Assembly (NCBI GenBank): GCA_002295885.1
Contig: DBGM01000049.1
Coordinates: 7,772-13,929, forward strand
Length of the DNA stretch: 6,158 nt
From: Phycisphaerales bacterium UBA854
GTDB lineage: Bacteria > Planctomycetota > Phycisphaerae > Phycisphaerales > SM1A02
Direction of reading: 5' to 3'
Shown here: in pieces, positions 3,823 through 6,158 of the stretch
How positions within the stretch are numbered: position 1 is the stretch's first letter
How the letters are laid out: the number at the start of each line of letters is the position of its first letter
Program-made: the position numbers and the translations under genes
Notes under the pieces: generated by a model
The model's input: only the letters and a program-made list of their open reading frames with translations
Told to the model about the DNA's origin: nothing
Database searches by the model: none

Positions 3823-5820
3823 ATGCCGTCGCCCGACTCCGAATCCCATCTCGACCAGCCGCTGCAGCGCGGTTCAAGCAGCCGCCGCTTCTCGCTCTAC
3901 CGGACGTTCGTGTCGTCACGCCGAAGGCAGGCACGCGACGGTCAGATCTACATGACCTACCGCGGGACGACCCGGAGCATGAAGCGATCGCGTTCCGCGG
4001 GCGAACTCTTCCGGATCTTCCTGTCCATGCTGGGGCGACGACGATGGACGATCACCGTCGCCTTGGGGCTGCTGACGGTGGGCACCGTCCTCGGTCTGCT
4101 GCCGCCGGCGGCCACCAAACTGGTCATCGACTACGCCTTCACCGATACGGCCTTGCCGCCGTCGCTGGGCCGGTGGCTGCCGGACGCCTGGAATCCCGAC
4201 GGAGATCCGCGGCGACTGCTGCTGATCATCGCGTCCGTGTTGGTGGTGGTGGCCTTCGCCAGTGTGCTGTGCTCGCTGTGCAGTCGGTGGCAGGCGACCA
4301 AGGCCAGCCGGATCCTCGCGGTGAGCATCCGCAAGCGGGTGTTCGAGCACGCAGTGCGCCTCCCCCTCGATCGCGTCAGCGAACTTCGCTCCGGGGGCGT
4401 GGCAAGTCTCCTTCGCGAGGACGCGGGGGGAATCGCCGAACTGGTCTTCGGACTGCTCTACAACCCGTGGCGTGCCGTCATCCAGTTGGTGGGGATCTTC
4501 ATCATCCTGGCCTTCACCGACTGGCGACTGCTGCTGGGTGCGTTCTGCATCCTGCCCATGGTGTGGTACACACACCGCATCTGGATCAATCGCATCCGAC
4601 CGCTCTACCGCGACATCCGCGTCCAGCGCTCCAACATCGACGCCCACGCGACCGAAGTCTTCTCCGGCATGCGCGTGGTCCGCGCCTTCGGTCGCAGCCG
4701 GACGGAGTCGGGACGGTTCACCTCCGGCAACCACATGCTGGCCCGACAGGAGATCCACGCGTGGTGGTGGTCGCGCATCACCGAAACGATCTGGGCCCTG
4801 GCGATTCCGCTGGCCAGCGCGGGGCTGCTGTTCTACGGAGGGCTGCAGGTGCTCGACGGCGTGATCACGGTGGGGGACCTGGTGATGTTCCTGACCTACC
4901 TGCTGCTGCTGTTGGGGCCCATCGAGACCCTGGCGTCCAGCGCCACCTCGTTCCAGACCAATCTGGCCGGACTCGACCGGGTGATGGATCTGCTCGAGGA
5001 GCAGCGCGAACTGCCGGATCCCGCCGACGCCGTTTCGCTCGATCGCGCAGCGATCGCCGGGCGTCTGGAGGTCGACGGCCTCTCCTTCTCGTATCCATCG
5101 TCCAGCCAGGCCGTCCTCAGCAGGGTGAGCTTCGACGCCGAACCGGGTCAGCTGGTGGCCTTCATCGGCGCCTCCGGGGCCGGAAAGACCACGCTGTGCA
5201 ATCTGATCGCCCGGTTCTTCGATCCCGACGAAGGCAGCATCCGACTCGACGGAACCGATCTTCGGCGAATCCCCCTCGATCAGTACCGCAGCCTCATCGG
5301 CATCGTCGAGCAGGATGTCTTCCTCTTCGACGGCACCATCGGCGACAACATCGCCTTCGGCCGACGCCAGATCTCGACCGACGACATCCGCCGGGCAGCA
5401 GAGGCGGCCAACGCGATCGAGTTCATCGAAGCGACCGCCCACGGATTCGACACTCTCATCGGCGAACGCGGGGTGCGGCTGTCCGGCGGGCAGCGACAGC
5501 GGATTGCCATCGCTCGTGCGATCCTGGCCGACCCGCGCATCCTGATCCTCGACGAGGCGACCAGCAATCTCGACACCCACAGCGAACGTCTCATCCAGTC
5601 GTCGATCGACCGGCTGCTGCACGGACGCACGACCTTCGCCATCGCGCACCGGTTGTCGACAATCCGCCACGCGGACCGCATCGTGGTGCTCGAGCAGGGT
5701 CGGTGCATCGCCCAGGGGACCCACGAGGAACTGCTCGCGGCCAGCGACTGGTACCGGGACATGGTGGCGGCCCAGACGGCGCGCCCCACGCCGTCACCCG
5801 AGGACGTCGCGGCGGAGTGA
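3823..5820 (+). CDS. ABC exporter half-transporter (membrane domain fused to ATPase)
   Basis: This is a 665-residue ABCB/MsbA-like exporter that should act as a homodimer, or heterodimer, in the cytoplasmic membrane and use ATP to export a substrate. Residues 1-74 are a basic cytosolic extension (RRFSLYR, SSRRRQAR, MKRSRS). Six membrane segments are predicted near 76-97, 132-152, 218-233, 236-251, 323-343 and 353-370. The ATPase is complete: Walker A GASGAGKT at 449-456 (K455), Q-loop Q497, signature LSGGQ at 553-557, Walker B ILILDE with D577 and E578, D-loop SNLD, and switch H609 in AHRLSTI. The start is uncertain: ATG 3823 lacks a good ribosome site, but the codons after it show coding-type third-position G/C. 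Later ATGs at 3952 and 3979 would give 622 or 613 residues, and GTG 3817 is also possible. The substrate cannot be told from sequence; lipid, peptide and drug export all fit the family. No partner half-transporter is visible. Confidence 0.95.
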   Translation: MPSPDSESHLDQPLQRGSSSRRFSLYRTFVSSRRRQARDGQIYMTYRGTTRSMKRSRSAGELFRIFLSMLGRRRWTITVALGLLTVGTVLGLLPPAATKLVIDYAFTDTALPPSLGRWLPDAWNPDGDPRRLLLIIASVLVVVAFASVLCSLCSRWQATKASRILAVSIRKRVFEHAVRLPLDRVSELRSGGVASLLREDAGGIAELVFGLLYNPWRAVIQLVGIFIILAFTDWRLLLGAFCILPMVWYTHRIWINRIRPLYRDIRVQRSNIDAHATEVFSGMRVVRAFGRSRTESGRFTSGNHMLARQEIHAWWWSRITETIWALAIPLASAGLLFYGGLQVLDGVITVGDLVMFLTYLLLLLGPIETLASSATSFQTNLAGLDRVMDLLEEQRELPDPADAVSLDRAAIAGRLEVDGLSFSYPSSSQAVLSRVSFDAEPGQLVAFIGASGAGKTTLCNLIARFFDPDEGSIRLDGTDLRRIPLDQYRSLIGIVEQDVFLFDGTIGDNIAFGRRQISTDDIRRAAEAANAIEFIEATAHGFDTLIGERGVRLSGGQRQRIAIARAILADPRILILDEATSNLDTHSERLIQSSIDRLLHGRTTFAIAHRLSTIRHADRIVVLEQGRCIAQGTHEELLAASDWYRDMVAAQTARPTPSPEDVAAE

Positions 5821-5852
5821 GCGACGGACCGAAGCGGGGCAGCCGATTCGAT
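5821..5852. other. short convergent gap without a clear terminator
   Basis: Only 32 bases separate the stop codons of the exporter and the converging minus-strand gene. I see no perfect hairpin with a T-run for either direction, so the transcripts may overlap at their 3' ends or end by a factor-dependent route. Confidence 0.4.
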
Positions 5853-6158
5853 CTACGGTGCGCCGTCGCACTCGATCAGCAGCGTGCCGGTGCCGCGTTC
5901 GCCCGCTTCCCAGCCGCCGATCCGGATCAGGTACGACGTTTCCGCCGTGACGGCCAGCTGGACCCGCGAGGTGAAGCCGCCGCAGTCGTCGTCGTCGCCG
6001 TTGCAGGCGAGCTGCACGAGATTCCCGCAGGCGCCCCGGTACACGACCAGATCGGTGTCGAACGAAGCGTTGTCGCAGGTGCTGACGGTCAAGGTGCCGT
6101 TGCACGTCGATTCGTAGCGGAACCAGACGTCCGCGTGCATGACTCCCAGGTACGAACC
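5853..6158 (-). CDS. C-terminal part of a secreted planctomycete-type beta-sandwich protein (5' end outside window)
   Basis: The last 101 residues of a protein are present. The frame is open to the right edge, where codons for GSYLGV precede the first internal Met, so that Met at 6140 is probably not the start. The visible part reads DVWFRYESTC, then LTVSTCDNASFDTDLVVYRGAC, then LVQLACNGDDDDC, then a strand-rich end (SYLIRIGGWEAG, GTGTLLIEC). This is the pattern of a PPC-like (pre-peptidase C-terminal) beta-sandwich common in secreted planctomycete proteins, with cysteines that probably pair outside the cytoplasm. It ends in CDGAP with a TAG stop. The gene converges on the ABC exporter with 32 bp between the stops. 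Its enzymatic or structural role would depend on the missing N-terminal part. Confidence 0.8.
   Translation of the reverse strand, partial: GSYLGVMHADVWFRYESTCNGTLTVSTCDNASFDTDLVVYRGACGNLVQLACNGDDDDCGGFTSRVQLAVTAETSYLIRIGGWEAGERGTGTLLIECDGAP

Noticed and set aside
3916..5724. 602-residue open frame on the minus strand inside the exporter gene
   Set aside because: It lies opposite a gene with all ABC ATPase motifs in order. The translation is low-complexity and rich in Gln, His, Arg, Gly and Asp, as expected for a complementary frame in high-GC DNA.

Overview
The window looks like a GC-rich planctomycete chromosome segment, most likely from the Phycisphaerae or a close relative. This is an inference from three things: several exported proteins carry dockerin type I-like paired calcium loops, two of them are cysteine-laddered parallel beta-helix proteins with an ADTITVC-x-SGCDY N-terminus, and a third partial protein has the DVWFRY...TVSTC beta-sandwich seen in many planctomycetal secreted proteins. 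No rRNA, tRNA, CRISPR array, transposase or phage gene was seen.

Layout from left to right. (1) A minus-strand gene (24-866) encodes a 280-residue secreted beta-helix protein with a C-terminal dockerin. (2) A 208-bp gap holds the first copy of a GC-rich hairpin repeat. (3) A minus-strand paralogue (1075-2325) encodes 416 residues with the same architecture and almost the same ribosome-binding leader. (4) A 253-bp gap holds a promoter candidate for that gene, the second hairpin copy and two more stem-loops. (5) A minus-strand gene (2579-3538) encodes a 319-residue exported protein with an N-terminal dockerin-like pair and a large histidine-rich domain that I do not recognise. (6) A 284-bp divergent region follows. 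(7) A plus-strand gene (3823-5820) encodes a complete half-size ABC exporter with every nucleotide-binding motif intact. (8) After a 32-bp convergent gap comes the 3' end of another minus-strand secreted protein, which runs off the right edge (5853-6158).

The three complete minus-strand genes point the same way but are separated by 200-250 bp. Each has its own ribosome-binding site, so they look like separately transcribed neighbours rather than a tight operon. The secreted proteins probably work at the cell surface or outside it. The exporter is transcribed away from them, and the sequence shows no functional link. No cohesin partner for the dockerins lies in the window.

No complete new system such as a defence island or biosynthetic cluster is evident. 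The points most worth following are the near-identical hairpin repeat, which lies downstream of two genes and whose only core difference falls at the free position of a GNRA-type loop, and the unassigned histidine-rich domain of the third gene.
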